Source: Tillandsia leiboldiana (Eukaryota > Streptophyta > Magnoliopsida > Poales > Bromeliaceae). From it: a stretch of 64,000 bases of DNA. The first letter of the stretch is position 1, and each line of letters starts with the position of its first letter. The DNA lies in NCBI GenBank assembly GCA_029204045.2, contig CM055065.1, positions 51,179,020 to 51,243,019 on the forward strand. Direction: 5' to 3'. This document shows positions 13,401-26,100 of this stretch, one piece after another. The translations under genes and the position numbers were made by a program. Below the pieces are notes generated by a model that saw nothing but the letters and a program-made list of their open reading frames with translations, was not told where the DNA came from and made no database searches.

Positions 13401-16400
13401 ATGTAAACTTATGCAGGCCATTTAGTTGTGGTTTATAAACCGAAATTTGATCTTTGTTCCTTGGGATTCTTGTAAACCGAATATTGGTTTTGTTCTTTTC
13501 CTTTCTTTTGATTAGCAATTTTGAGCATCAAGAACTTTCTTTCCTCCAGCATAAAGTAGTGAGATATCTACCACATATTGGATCTTTTTTCTCAATTTAA
13601 CTATTCATTTTGGTTTGTTAGTTCTTTAGATATGAACTTGGTTCCCAATAAACATTTGTTATTTTCACTGTTGGGACACTTTAGGATGGGTTTCGTCTCT
13701 TGAACTGTAGACAACTTGGCTGGATTTTCCACCAGCCTACACAGGCCTTCTTCTCTAGACCAAGTTTGTGTGTCTACCTTCAACTTTCGGTGGATTGATC
13801 TCAACTTGTTGGCATCCTGCTAAATCCTCTAGTATTTTGCTTCGCTTTTAACACAATCCCTGTTGAGGGGAAAAGGGTTGAATGACGATAATGAAACAGA
13901 TGTACTCAGAATTATGAGGATGTAATCCTTAATTGTTGCATTTTCCAATTTTTGCATTATTTTATCAAATATTTGCTTAATGTATTGTGCTATAAAATTT
14001 ATTCCAATTTTGGTATTTTTTGTTCAACAGAGAGGACACGTCTATCAAAAGAATTTGTCATCACTAGATGAGGATTCCATTCTTGAGATATTGAATCAAA
14101 GCCATGATGTGTTCATAAATGCTGTAAAATCCCGGCTAACAAAGTTACAGGTGACTCTTGTTAGCTTGAATTTGTTTCTTGCTGGTTTATTGAGTAACAT
14201 GCACCATACAATGCTCCTTTTTCTTTTTGTACCATAATCTGTTATCAATGGTAATGATTTTGGCCTCCAGATTCGCTTTCAGCGCGGATGTAAGCTTGTC
14301 TATCTTTTTATTTTTTATTTTTTATTTTCTATTATTTCCTCTGTATTGACAAGTATTATGAGTTGTGCATCTTGTTGGTGGAGCTTCAACAGCATTTCAT
14401 GCAGAAGCATGCAATCTATTGCTTAATTTGCATATGCGATTACAATTAGGTTGTACTAACACAAAGTTGCAGGTGGTGAGGCACTTTTTTGAACAGGATG
14501 GTAGTAAAGGTGCAATCAATGCAGTTGCCAAGTTGCCTGACTATTCTGTGGGTTGTCTTCTTTGTCTCATGGTTGAATACATGCAAACTTTTAGATCAAA
14601 TAAATGAGTATTTGAGTTTTTTGCAGGTTCAAGGTGATCTGATCAGCATTCTCAAGGAGAAACTTGATCTTCTCAATCTTGAAACTTTCTCATGCTTGCT
14701 TCCAATACTTGCTGGTTTGTTAAACAGCAAGACCGAAAGGTAGAATGAGAAAATCAAAGCTCTGTATATTTTGACAAAATACACAGTGACTTTAGCTTTA
14801 TATTTTGACAGAATTGTAATTCTCAATAGTTTTGCAACAGAAGATTTTGGGAAATTGGGACATAATGTATACATAGAGCTGGCTTGCTATTGTTCATAAA
14901 CGGAGTTCAGCTATTTTGGGATATAGTAGTAGACACCATTTATTTAAGTAACTAGTAGACATTGGCTAGTTGGGTATGGCAAATTGGCAATATAAACCTA
15001 CTACTGACTCTTGGGACTAATATTATGTGGGGCCACTTGATTGCACATGCTAAACATGGAATAAGTTTTACTCTGTCTAAAGGCTGGGTCATAAGACAGC
15101 TGGTACTGTGGCAATAATTTGGTCGGCATCATGCCTTCCTTATCCCCTATCGAGCGAATAATATGAGAGGATTATGTATGCGTGAGCGCACCTTACGTAG
15201 ATTTCTTGGCTTAAACTTACGTAGTTTGCCTCACTTGATTACTCCCCCTGTGTGAAGACTTTGAATGAGTGGTTGTGTCTAAATTGTGACTGAGCCAGAC
15301 TTTAACATACTGGTAAGTTTATTTGAGTCAAGAATCGTGACCAAAGTTACTTGTGTTAAGTTTCTAGGATTTTTCAAGCTGTCCTATTTTATAATGTAGA
15401 CCTTGTTGGTGAGATGTAGTTGCAAATCAATCTGCGTTGTTATAAGCTTAGTTATAGTCCAGCTATATTTCCAGGATTCTTTCTACTTCAATAAGCCATA
15501 CATCCTGGTCCTTTATTATCCTTTAGTATATTTATGGACTATTTGGAAACTGCTATGGTTCATAATCTCATGTAATAAGATTTGTAGGTGGTTCGTTTTT
15601 TCTCCTTCATGTAAGTTCTGGCACCATTGTACAGGCACATTACAATCTCTCTGGAAATGCTATTGGAGCTTTTAAAGATTTTTGGACCTGTTATTCATTT
15701 GACAGTTTCAGCAACTTTACCAGTAGGAGTTGATCTTCACGCAGAGGAAAGGTACCTATGCCAAGATTGTTTCTATCAACTTTGTTTGTAACTAATAAAT
15801 GTCTAGAATTTTTTAACTGTCAATCATGTCTATTTGACTAAACAGATCGGAACGATGCAATTACTGCTTCAGTCATTTGCAAAAGATAAAGCAGATGCTT
15901 CATCTACTAACCAGGTAAGTAGTTTTTTTTTTTTTTTTCATTTATAATGATGAAATATTAATTTACATGTACTTGTATAGCAGCTTGGCAAGCATCACAA
16001 CATGGGCCTGTTGGCCCTGCTGCTTTTGCTTTCAGCAGCAGCAATCTTGGTAGAGTGATTAACATACATGAAAGTTTGGAGTTTTTGTTGCAGCGGAAAG
16101 CTTAAAATAAGCTCACGAGCCTCAAACTGAAGCTCTAATTTGGTGCTTCTAATTCTGCCAAGTAGCCTTGTCTAGATTATATTAATAAAGTGCTTCTGCT
16201 TCTTCTAATAGCATTTTATAGAGCACTTTTGTCAAACAGGGTAAAATAGGCCCTTATACCATAATAAGTACCGAGTTATTCATAATTCTAGAATCATGCA
16301 TTACTACCATCTAAAATCACCATTTCAACTGTTGACATTTCAGATCGGATGAGAGCATAATGGATGGATAATCTCTCTACTGTCTGATGTTCTGACCTAG

Positions 16401-17207
16401 TCCCTGTGCTTTTTTTACTAGACACTTCAGTTCCTAAACTTTATCTACACTACACTTTAATCCTTGGCCATTAAAAAAAAATTCTAATTATTTTATAAAT
16501 TACATCTTACCATTATGCCTGCAAATAATTCACGTGTTTAATTAGTAGTTTGTAAAAAGTGTTAAAAAGCCATTGAACTCCCCCCCCCCTTAACAGTAAG
16601 GGACTGAAGTGCAGTATGTGTAAAAGTTTAGGAGATTAAATTGTTTAAGTGAAAAGCCCACGGGATCAAGTCGCATTTGGTTTCGTATAGGGACTAATGA
16701 TACATTTTACCACTGGATTGGTGCTATAATTAGTGAAAGTAAATCTTAGTTTAAAGCGAGAAAAAGTTGTCTTGGCTATCAAGTGAAAATCTTAATCTCT
16801 TTCATGTTTTTGCACATTGAAACAAAGTGAGTCCTAATGTCAATCTCCTGGTAAAACCTGGTAAGTAAACGAGTTTCTCATGCTGCTGTATTTCGGAGCA
16901 ATAGTGGTATATTTAGATTTCTTGCCATGCAATTGGATATGCTTGGCTGCCATGCTTATCCACCACCTGTTCTGATTTCACCATTTTCACTGTTTCTTAC
17001 TGTACCATTGAAGTTTCTTATACTACTGCCTGGGAATTTCATGCACAACCAAGTTATTGTTTGAGCCGTGTCAAAATGGAGCAAATGAATTCTGAAATTG
17101 GTACTAAATTTCATTTTGATCTGTGTTTATCTTGCCTCTGATGCAGGAGAGGTGGTGAGCTAGCAAAATTGGCTGAGGAGTTGAATTTTGCTCTACAAGA
17201 CTGGTGA
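7295..17207 (+). CDS. KTN80: Katanin p80 WD40 subunit (KTN80)
   Basis: This is the regulatory, targeting subunit of the microtubule-severing katanin complex. By splice phase I place 18 exons: 7295-7319, 7713-7843, 8254-8371, 9138-9364, 9452-9554, 10768-10838, 11289-11363, 11435-11578, 11655-11814, 11950-12714, 12759-12815, 12890-13026, 14031-14150, 14473-14547, 14627-14739, 15635-15751, 15846-15914 and 17147-17207. They total 2,568 nt (855 residues plus TGA). All introns are GT-AG. Residues ~14-300 carry six WD40 repeats, with WD dipeptides in LWDLE, IWDIR, LWDLT and FWDLE. Exon 10 (residues ~351-606) is a Ser/Thr-rich linker. Residues ~690-855 match the con80 domain, which in this family binds the p60 ATPase. 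The start MEKRGYKL matches the family start. Intron 1 holds a poly(T) run near 7399-7441. The exon boundaries are my own reading and have no transcript support. Confidence 0.93.
16393..16674. repeat. Fold-back MITE-like element in the last KTN80 intron
   Basis: The left half (TAGTCCCTGTGC, then CACTTCAG and CCTAAACTTT) and the right half (AAAGTTTAGGAG, GACTGAAGTGCAG, GCCCACGGGATCAAG) are imperfect long inverted repeats around a short centre with a C run. The left arm carries words like those of common plant fold-back elements. No clear target duplication was found. Confidence 0.5.
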
Positions 17208-17756
17208 ATGCATTTGTTTATAGTCTTTTTCAGACTGATTCTTGAGTCTCTTTATCTTTTCAACACAAAGAACATACTCGTTGTGCGGGGAGATCTTCTG
17301 GATGATGCAGATGGAGCTCATCTTGTGCCTAGGAACTTTGAGATAGTGGTGGAGTGGCCGTTATTTCTCTTTTTCCTTGGGTGATGGGCATGTTGAATGC
17401 TTGGACGCAGAGAGATTGAGGCTCAAACCATGCACTGCTTGCTTACCGGCTGTTTTAGATGGCAAATTCAGTTGGCTAAATCATCTCGCCTTGACTTCTA
17501 ACAAAGATTTAAGTGCTGGAGCACGAGGTCGTACTGAGAACTTTTTGGTACGGTAGGACATGGTGTGTGTCCTACCGTGTGGTGCTTATATGTGCAGGTC
17601 ATAAAAATATCAAATCTGTGTGGCAGCATATTATGACATGATTTATTTCTTTAGAACTAATATGTTTTAATTGTTTATTAAATATTTTTAGAAAAAGATA
17701 ATTATTTACTAATTTTAAAGGAAAGAAAATGTTGAGTGGTGCTTGTATCATGTTAA
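17208..17756. other. KTN80 3' UTR and intergenic DNA
   Basis: Sequence after the KTN80 stop. The first few hundred bases have normal base composition and are probably 3' UTR. I could not pinpoint the polyadenylation site. No other gene is seen. Confidence 0.5.
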
Positions 17757-18590
17757 CTAGTGTAGTTAACCGTGCGATGCGACGGATAAATATTATTAAA
17801 AAAATATTTTTATATTTTTTATTATTATAATATAAATACAGGAGTAAAAGATTATATAAAATAATTTAAAACACTGTTTTAAAACATCTTTTCCAATATA
17901 TATAAAAAAATTATTTTCAATCCTAACATAAGAACCTATAGCACCAATCAGAGTAAAAGATTAATCTATTCGGGATTAAAATTTAAGGCATATGTGGGAA
18001 TGTAATAAAATTTAGAAAGAGAGGGAGAGAGAGACAGAGCTCACGTTCTATGAGTTACGGCAGTGTAGAGTTTCGATGAGATCGAGAGTAACAAATTTTA
18101 ACCTTGGAGGAGGAGAAGGAGGATGAGGGCAAGAAGGCTTGGAGGTTCTTCACGGCGGGAAGGAAGAAGTAAGAATCGAGGGTGGAGGGGTCGAGGAAGA
18201 GGGCTTTGTTGCCGATGGAGATGGCGAAGAGGGAGGTGGTGGCGTAGAGAGAGAGAGATGAGAAGAACTCAAAAATAGGGAGAGTGAGAGAGGAGAGAAT
18301 GATGTTGGCCATAGTATAAGAGTTTTTGTGGTTGTGTGTGAATCGTGTAGAATTTGATTTTAGGTGTATAAGTGATTTATTAGGTTTGGAGTTCACAATT
18401 AATTCATTGGGGGGTAGGAATGGAAAGAGTCCACAATTAATTCATTGGGAGTTTGGGAATAAAAAGAGTCTACAATTAATTTATTAGGAGTTTGAAATAA
18501 AAAAAGTTAGAAAATTCTCAATTGTATAGATGAAGGAAATGATTATACGTGGCAAAAAAATAAGAAAAATCATATATAGGTATAAATAGA
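17757..18590 (-). mobile_element. Non-autonomous Helitron
   Basis: Read on the minus strand, the element begins TCTATTTATACC at 18590 and ends CTAG at 17760-17757. A short GC-rich hairpin (CCGT...ACGG, 17770-17785) lies about 10 nt before the end. The 5' TC is preceded by A and the CTAG is followed by T, the A/T insertion site expected of Helitrons, and there is no target duplication. It has no Rep/helicase gene. A 113-codon minus-strand open frame (18055-18396) has an exon-like composition and could be a captured gene fragment, but I do not recognise it. Confidence 0.65.
18389..18504. repeat. Three ~39-bp tandem units
   Basis: Three diverged units, each beginning GAGT(T/C)(C/T)ACAATTAATT and ending in an A-rich stretch, lie in tandem near the 5' end of the Helitron. 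Confidence 0.8.
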
Positions 18591-19257
18591 TAGGCATAAT
18601 TTCTTTATGATAACATGTCGGTGGGCTTTTCTCAAAAAAAAAAACATGTCGGTGGGCATGGTTTGGTTTTTATTGATAGGCGTAATTTCTTTATGATTGT
18701 AGTATATTACCTTATCGTGCTGTGTCATGGTTTCGGCACTTTAACTACTATTATGTCTTATATGGTTGGTTTCAACTTTCAGGATGCCTACACATGTCAG
18801 GATGGGAAGTTTCCTTGTAAATTGGGGCAAACGTGTTCGGCAATCCGGCACTTTTTGGCGTTTCATCTCTTAATCGTTCTTACGTCAATTATGCAGGTTG
18901 AAAAAAAAAAAAAAAACGTACATACACGTGTTGATGTGCGCTGCATGTGCCCCGCCGAATGCGAAATAATAAAAGGGAACTGAAAAAAGTGTCCTTACTG
19001 TGATCGGTTTAGTACTGTTATTTCATAAAATAAAATAAAATAAAATAAAATAAAATTTGGAGGACAATTAAATTAAAAAGGGAGTGCAGAGTGCATGAGG
19101 GCAGAAGTGGTTCAGCTGAATGGACGACCGAGATTAACGGGCGATGGTGCGGGGACTCCAGGCTCCACCACGGGTATGCATCAAATCAATCGAACAACGA
19201 AACCGGCGTCCACATCGGGGAGGGCAGCGTGTGTCTGTGTATGAGTGCCCCACACAC
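18591..19257. other. Intergenic DNA with short duplications
   Basis: ACATGTCGGTGGGC occurs twice (about 18613 and 18644), and TAATTTCTTTATGAT occurs twice (about 18597 and 18683), which indicates a local duplication next to the Helitron end. A (AAAAT)n tract lies near 19025-19055. No gene is supported. Confidence 0.5.
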
Positions 19258-19285
19258 ATAATAATAATAATAATAATAATAATAA

Positions 19286-19457
19286 GGGCAACGCTACATG
19301 TACACCCCCAAAGGGGGTGTACATCTTACACCCACCCATCTAAGGGTGGGAGGGTCACTTCACAAATTGTGAAGTGACCCCTCACCACACCCCACCCATT
19401 GGATGGGTGGGGTGTGCGATGTACACCCCCAAATGGGGTGTACAAGTAGCATTTTTC
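19286..19457. mobile_element. Small hairpin-rich MITE in a TAA repeat
   Basis: The ends contain inverted GCTAC(A/T)TGTACACCCC. The element sits in a (TAA)n tract and is bordered by TAA on both sides (19283-19285, 19458-19460), as expected for PIF/Harbinger insertion, although the surrounding repeat makes the duplication ambiguous. Internally there are three nested palindromes: TACACCCCC with GGGGGTGTA, CTTCACAA with TTGTGAAG, and CACCCCACCCAT with ATGGGTGGGGTG. It lies ~660 bp upstream of the DUF707 start codon. Confidence 0.6.
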
Positions 19458-20118
19458 TAATAATAATAATACAAAATACAGAGCGGGGAGAAAGAGGGCC
19501 GAGCTCGTGCTGCTGCTGCTCTCTCACTCTTTATTCTCTTACGCTTCGCCTCTCTCTCTCTCTCTCTCGTCGATCGAATCGATCGAAGAATCGAAACCAA
19601 TTGGTCTAAAAAACTAAGAGGGTCGACGTACGCCGCAGGAGGAGTTATACTATACATAAAAATTAAGGAGGAAGGTAACATTTCTATTCTCCATCTCCTC
19701 CGATCTCTTTTATATATATTACCTGAGATCCTACGTTGTAAATTCGTCGTCGTGCTGTAATTAATACCAAGTTGGTGTTCGGGGCGAGGCGGTGAGTATG
19801 GGCTACAATTCTGCGATTCGCTCTGGCCACCTTTTTGTTGGTGGAGATCAAACGAATCGGATTGTTTTGTTTTAGCCCGAGAAATCGAATCAATTATTCA
19901 ATTACTGCAACCGACAATAAATTATAAAATGCTATTATATTGTTTGTTCGTGGGAGGTGATAGTTTCCTAGTCGAAATTAGGTAAATCGGGTTCCTAGCT
20001 AACTGTTCCTCTTCTTCCTACCTCTCATACTGTCTTAAAAACTTGTATCTCGCAAGACTTGCATTGCCACTGAACATGCCTGTGGCAGAATGATAATTGC
20101 AGGGAATGCCAGTTGAAG
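19458..20118 (+). promoter_or_regulatory. Promoter and 5' UTR region of the DUF707 gene
   Basis: A (CT)n tract at about 19548-19570 and a CG-rich stretch look like a plant 5' UTR. An acceptor-like TTGCAG precedes 20102, so a 5' UTR intron is likely. An upstream ATG at 20105 lies 14 nt before the chosen start in another frame and opens a 23-codon frame overlapping the main start. Confidence 0.45.
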
Positions 20119-23100
20119 ATGAAACCACAGCTATATCTGGTAGTTCTGTGCGTCATCATGCTATTCATTATCTATAGGATGCCAAACTCTCAGTATCAAC
20201 AAGCAGAGGTATGCCTTACTTTGTGGATTTTTCATGGGCTACCTTTCTACTTTCCACAGATTACTGATTGTAGTTGCCTACAATTTGTAGTTGGAGGCAA
20301 GACTTCATCCATTTGATACAATCAAGGTAAACGGCATCTAAGTGGATTATTGTTAAACCAGACTCTCTTCTGTCATGGTCTGGAGATTTCAAATCCGTAA
20401 TTGAATCTATTTATTCTTCCTGTTCATCTTACTTCCACGGGCCTTTTCTCTTTCACTCCTGCCACAACAACTTCCATAAACATTTTAGTATATGTTGTCT
20501 AAATTGTCTGATTTCGTATAAATTTGTGTATCACCAACCTGCATACATGTGGAATTTACACCATAGTTGCAGAGTAATCCCTTGTACCCTTCTTGCTGCT
20601 TTATCAGGACACTGATCCAGTTAATAAGATTGGTTACTTACCTCACGGTATCATGCAGTCAAATTCTGATATGGAACTAAAACCCTTGTGGGTCACAAAA
20701 GGTCCAAAATTGGAGGTTAGTACCGTCCACTATACTTTGTTGAGGACTTGAAGTTTTCTTCTTGCAGTACTAGCCTTTTGTCGAGCCTTGGTTTTGTTTT
20801 CTTTTTCCCTCGTAGGATGCCAAAAATCTAATCATGGTGACGCTATTTCTTCTAGGAGACTGTTCAGTGTCATCAGAACTTACTTGCAATATCCGTTGGA
20901 ATAAAGCAAAAGAAAACTGTTGATTCAATAATTAGAAAGGTGTCATTTTACAAATTTTCTTTTTCGTTTGCACATTTGCATGTTGTAAATTCATGTTCTG
21001 ATTTTTGAGTATCCAGTTTCTTCCAGAGAATTTTACAGCTATTCTATTCCACTATGATGGAGATGTCAATGGGTGGCACAATCTCCCATGGAGTAAAAGG
21101 GTCGTCCATATTGCTGCTCTTAACCAAACAAAATGGCAAGTTTTTGGCATTTTCAGCATTTTTTAAGTACTTGAGTATTACTTCTTCTTTTTTTCGGAAA
21201 ATCAAGTAGTTGAGTGTTATACAGTGGTTTCATAAATTTACATGTATACCGGTTCTATATATTTATATGCGTAAGCTGGCTTTCTATCTCTATTGTGCAG
21301 TAAAAAGATCTCTAAACACCTTAAACGATATTCCTTTGTTGTTTAACACGATTTTACAGCTATTTTTTAGGTGGTTTGCAAAACGTTTTCTGCATCCTGA
21401 TGTTGTCTCCATATATAATTATATATTCCTTTGGGATGAAGATTTGGGAGTAGATAATTTCCACCCAGCAAGGTACTGCATCTCACTTGTCTCAAGAGTG
21501 ATTCTATCTTTTCTGGTATGTAGTGGTAATATAACAACTAAAACCCAATAACAACTATTAACTTAGTAGTTATGCCAATATCCTTCTCACTCAAGTGATC
21601 AATCAAAGAGGAACTAGTAACTTTGTGATGTATGATACATTAGGAAAATCCTAATCTATCTTGCTAGCGATGAGCCCAAAAGCTATATTAAACTGAATTG
21701 CAGAAATTTTTAGAAAATTAGAGAAAGGAATTTAGAAGAAGAATCAGAAGGATGTCAACTGATGCACCTGTCAAGAGAAAGAAGACGATAACTATGTCCT
21801 TAGTCAAAACACAAAATCCAAATTTTATTTCACTCGTCTCCTAAATTACAATTATAGGCTATATTTATAGCCTTCAAAACGTAATCCTAATTTAAAACAA
21901 ATCCCATGATTTTAGGAATCTTTTCTAATCCGAACATATTTAAAAAAATTCTAAACCATATCCTTAATTTTTAGGATTTTTTTTTTTCATATGATTAAAT
22001 CCTATTTTTTTTAAAAAAAAAGAATTACTAAAAAAAGGAACAAACAGAATAATTCCGAAATTTAGAAAAAAAAAATAAAATCGAAACAACTCAATCGAAC
22101 CTAATACGAAAATTGACTCAAATAAATAAAAGATGACTTAACCAAATCTTATATGAATTCGGTTCTGCATCACTTTGTATACAGCCCTTGTGCCGATGAC
22201 TCAACTCAAAATTCTCTTTTCTCTTAATTAGTAAGTAAGTTTCTCAATAAAGTTTGAAATATTTGATAAAGATACATAATAAACAATTAGAATATTTTGT
22301 TACTAAAGAAAGAAAATATTTCATATCATTATGTGTCGACATGTATGTATTTTTTGTGACCAACACGTATCAGCACGACCCAGCACACACCGTGCCGTAC
22401 CGTGCTAGCAAGTTTTCGGCACGACTCCATGCCACGACACTTAAATCCTTGATTATGCATAATATACATGAGCATGTCAAGGCAGTATTATTGCCTTACC
22501 GCAGTTTAGTTTGGATTGTTAATATGATTTTTTGTAGGTACGTAGAAATTGTTAAATCAGAGGGATTGGAGATTTCTCAGCCAGCACTTGATCCATATCT
22601 ATCTGAAATACATCACAAAATAACTGTTCGTAGGAAAAAAGGGAAGGTGCACAGGTTAGCAGTTATTATGTTTTGATATCTTTGGCTTGAAATTGGCAGC
22701 ACAACCTTTGCATAATTGACGGAAAGTTATTGCTAACATTTTTCAGAAGAGTTTATGATAATCGAGCAGGTGGAGACTGTTCAAGCACCAGCGATAAACC
22801 ACCATGTGCTGGGTAATTTTTTTTTACTACAATTATTTGATTTACTAGTAGCTCTGAGTTGTCTTTCTCGTCTTTCTTTCTTTCTTCTTCTTCGTCTTTT
22901 CTCTCCTTTTTTTTTCTAATTAGGCCATCATGTGCCGTTCATTAATGGCCTGCAATTAGTATTAGCTTTTATTGATACTTTCTGTAACTGCAATCACTTT
23001 TGAAATAATCTTGTTTGTAGAATAATTACTTGACCAGAGAAATCATACGTCGTACTTATGGAATAAGCTGTGTTTGATGCTTTGGTTCTTTGGAGAATTT

Positions 23101-26100
23101 TATTGGCATCTAAAATATCCTTTGGAGAATTTTATTGGCATCTAAAATATAAATCATATTGGCTGGGCAAGCTGTTTAAGCCTTCGTTCTGTTTTTAAAA
23201 GTTCACCGGTATCCCTATACAAACCAAAACGTATTGGATTTTCTGCAGACCTTAACAATGGCAAGTTGGTGTGCTTATAGATAAGAGTAACACATTCTTG
23301 GGTTTCAATCTTTTGCTAAACTGAACAATCTGTCTTGTGTGCCAATGTTCTCATAAAAAAGATGCACATCCTTTCTTAGTTCTTACTATTTTTTTGGTGT
23401 ATAGATGGGTGGAGGGCATGGCACCAGTATTTTCAAGATCTGCTTGGCGTTGTGCTTGGAATCTTATTCAGGTAAATCTTATCTTTTGACCTGCCTGATG
23501 GTAAAAGCATGCTCTTTTCTTTCTTTCATTTTCATAATCAGCCCCTGAACCTTATGATGAAATTGGAACTGCCTAAATGAACTGTCGTTGTTTTACTTCC
23601 TCGAAAACATTTTCTTTGTGGGGAATTGCCATAAAATGCCGGGATAAAAGAGATAGGGGCTCTTGCTCGATACACTACATTGGCTGCTTTTGAGATAGCC
23701 CTGAAATATGTATCATAGATTATAGACAACTTCGACAAAGAACATAACTCTTTGGCTGTGCCTCTGTAGAAGTTCAATACTGTTAGGGAGAAAAGAAAAA
23801 AAACATATATTAGGCTAGTTAAAACAAATAAGACTAGACGTATAGTGGGTTGCCCGATCGAAATGCTGAAGAGGGGGCCCAGAAAGATGTGCATGAATAA
23901 GTCATAACTCATATGAACATTAACCTGGATTATTGTAAACCTGCCATGCAAGAATTGGATATTAATTAGAGATTTTGAACTTAGACGCAAACATGCTGTT
24001 AGAAAATAATCGCACTAAGTTTGATTGTGATTAAATTATCTAACTAATTTTTGTTTAAAAATTTAATAACATTACTTACCTTTAATCGCTATCCAAAAAT
24101 TGTAGACGAAAAATAATTGATCCGGAAGCGTGCGAAGCACTGCTCTAAGGCGTATTTCCGTCCTTCGTGCGGATTAATTGGAGATACCACCCCAAGATAC
24201 GACCGGAACTCCCCTTCCTACGAGCACGACCGCGGAAGAGGTTGACGAAGTTTCTTTCAACACCCGATCAACAAAATCAAATAAAATTTAAAATAAAACT
24301 TAAAAATAATTCTCTCTTTTTTTTTTCTTTCTTTCTTTTCTTTCTTCACTGACAGACTGTACCTATTACCCACACCCTATACATATATATATATAGGTGT
24401 GGGAATAGTGTCGTTGGATTCAACATTAATTCACCTAAATGGTGAATTAATGCCATTAAAAGCATGAATGTTGGAACCCCAACGTTCCACTATGCTTTAA
24501 CTCCTAATAATAAAATTAAATAAATAATAATAAAAATAAAAAGTAAATTAATTAATAAATAAGAATTAATAATAACATAAAATTATTATTGAGGGTTTTA
24601 GGAATTTTGATTTTTATTCCAACAATCCTCCACAAAAATCAAAATTCGAAATAATCATTAATTCAACAAATTAAAATTAAAATAAAATTATCGGGTGTTT
24701 ATACTATGTAATAGGTAAGGTGTCTTTAAGAGACTTAACCTCACTTAGTGTAAGCAATTTTCATCAGAAGGAATCGGAGTGAATCAGGTCTTGAACTACG
24801 TTCCTTTGACCCTGACTTCAACTGCCACACACACAGTACACAATTCTCCGTCGCGAGTCTGTGCATTAAAGGCCATGCACAGTACCTTGATTTTTCATAA
24901 GAATTTCTATGGACTGCCCACATCTCATAGTCGCGGCCTTATACGAATATTCTTATATAGGTGGTCTCCTCCAGGGATGTGTGTAGAGTCACATCTTGCA
25001 AAAATTATTGCCTCGGATTCCATTAAGAGCTATAAGCTCAACCTCAACCACTACACAGAGCACAACTCATCATAGGGATGGACTAGGAACTAAAGTTCCT
25101 CTGAATAAACTGTAGAAAGTGCTCTTTGGCCAACCTGACAGCTTGTTTTTACCACATTGAACCTTCTTCAAGGGATCTCCTATCACAAAGGTTGGGTTCC
25201 CACTGCAGGAAGGCCCTTTATGGGCAAAGTCCCATCCCCCTCGATGACTCTAGGACCTTAGTCCTATTCAGGCTTTTCGTCAAGCAGTCTGCAAGATTCT
25301 GTTCAGATCTGATAAAACTTAAAGAAACAACATCATGAGAAGTTAGCCATCTAACAGACTTTTGTCTCAATTTAATATGTCGACTAGCCTTAGAATTTAT
25401 TAATTTCTTTTTACAAAAATCAATTGCAGCTCGAGAATCACACCGAATAGAAATAGGTGGAATAGGAGTAGAAATCAATGGAATTGATGATAAAAGGTTT
25501 TTGAGCTACTCGGCTTCAAGACAAGTAGAGTCAAGGGCAACCAACTCAGCCTCCATAGTGCTTCTGGCTATTATAGTCTGTTTGGTGGATTGCCAAGAAA
25601 CTGCACTGCCACCAAGAATAAAAACATAGCCAGAAGTAGATTTAATATCCAAAGAATCAGAAATCCAATTGGCATCGCTGTATCCCTCAATTACAGCAGG
25701 ATAGCCAACAAAATTAAGAGCAAACGAAAGAGTACCTTTAAGATAACGAAATACTCTTTCCAGAGCAATCCAATGAATCATACTAGGACTACTAGTATAT
25801 CTACTCAATCTTGATATGGCATAGGCAATGTCAGGTCTAGTTCTATTGGTTAGGTACATCAGAGAACCAATGATCTGGGCAAATTTCTCCTGATTTACTG
25901 GATTACCAGTGTTCTTTACAAGTTGAACACTAGGATCAAAAGAAGTAGAAACAGGAGAACAATCAGAATACCCAAATTTATCAAGTATCATTTGGGTGTA
26001 ATGAGATTGGGTCAGGATAATAGAATCAGATGATTTAAGAATTTTCATTCCTAAAATCACATCAGCTTCACCAAGATCCTTCATATCAAAATGGTCTGAT

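Noticed and set aside
23538..23990. 150-codon minus-strand open frame in DUF707 intron 9
   Set aside because: No recognisable domain. It lies in intron DNA next to the copia insertion site.
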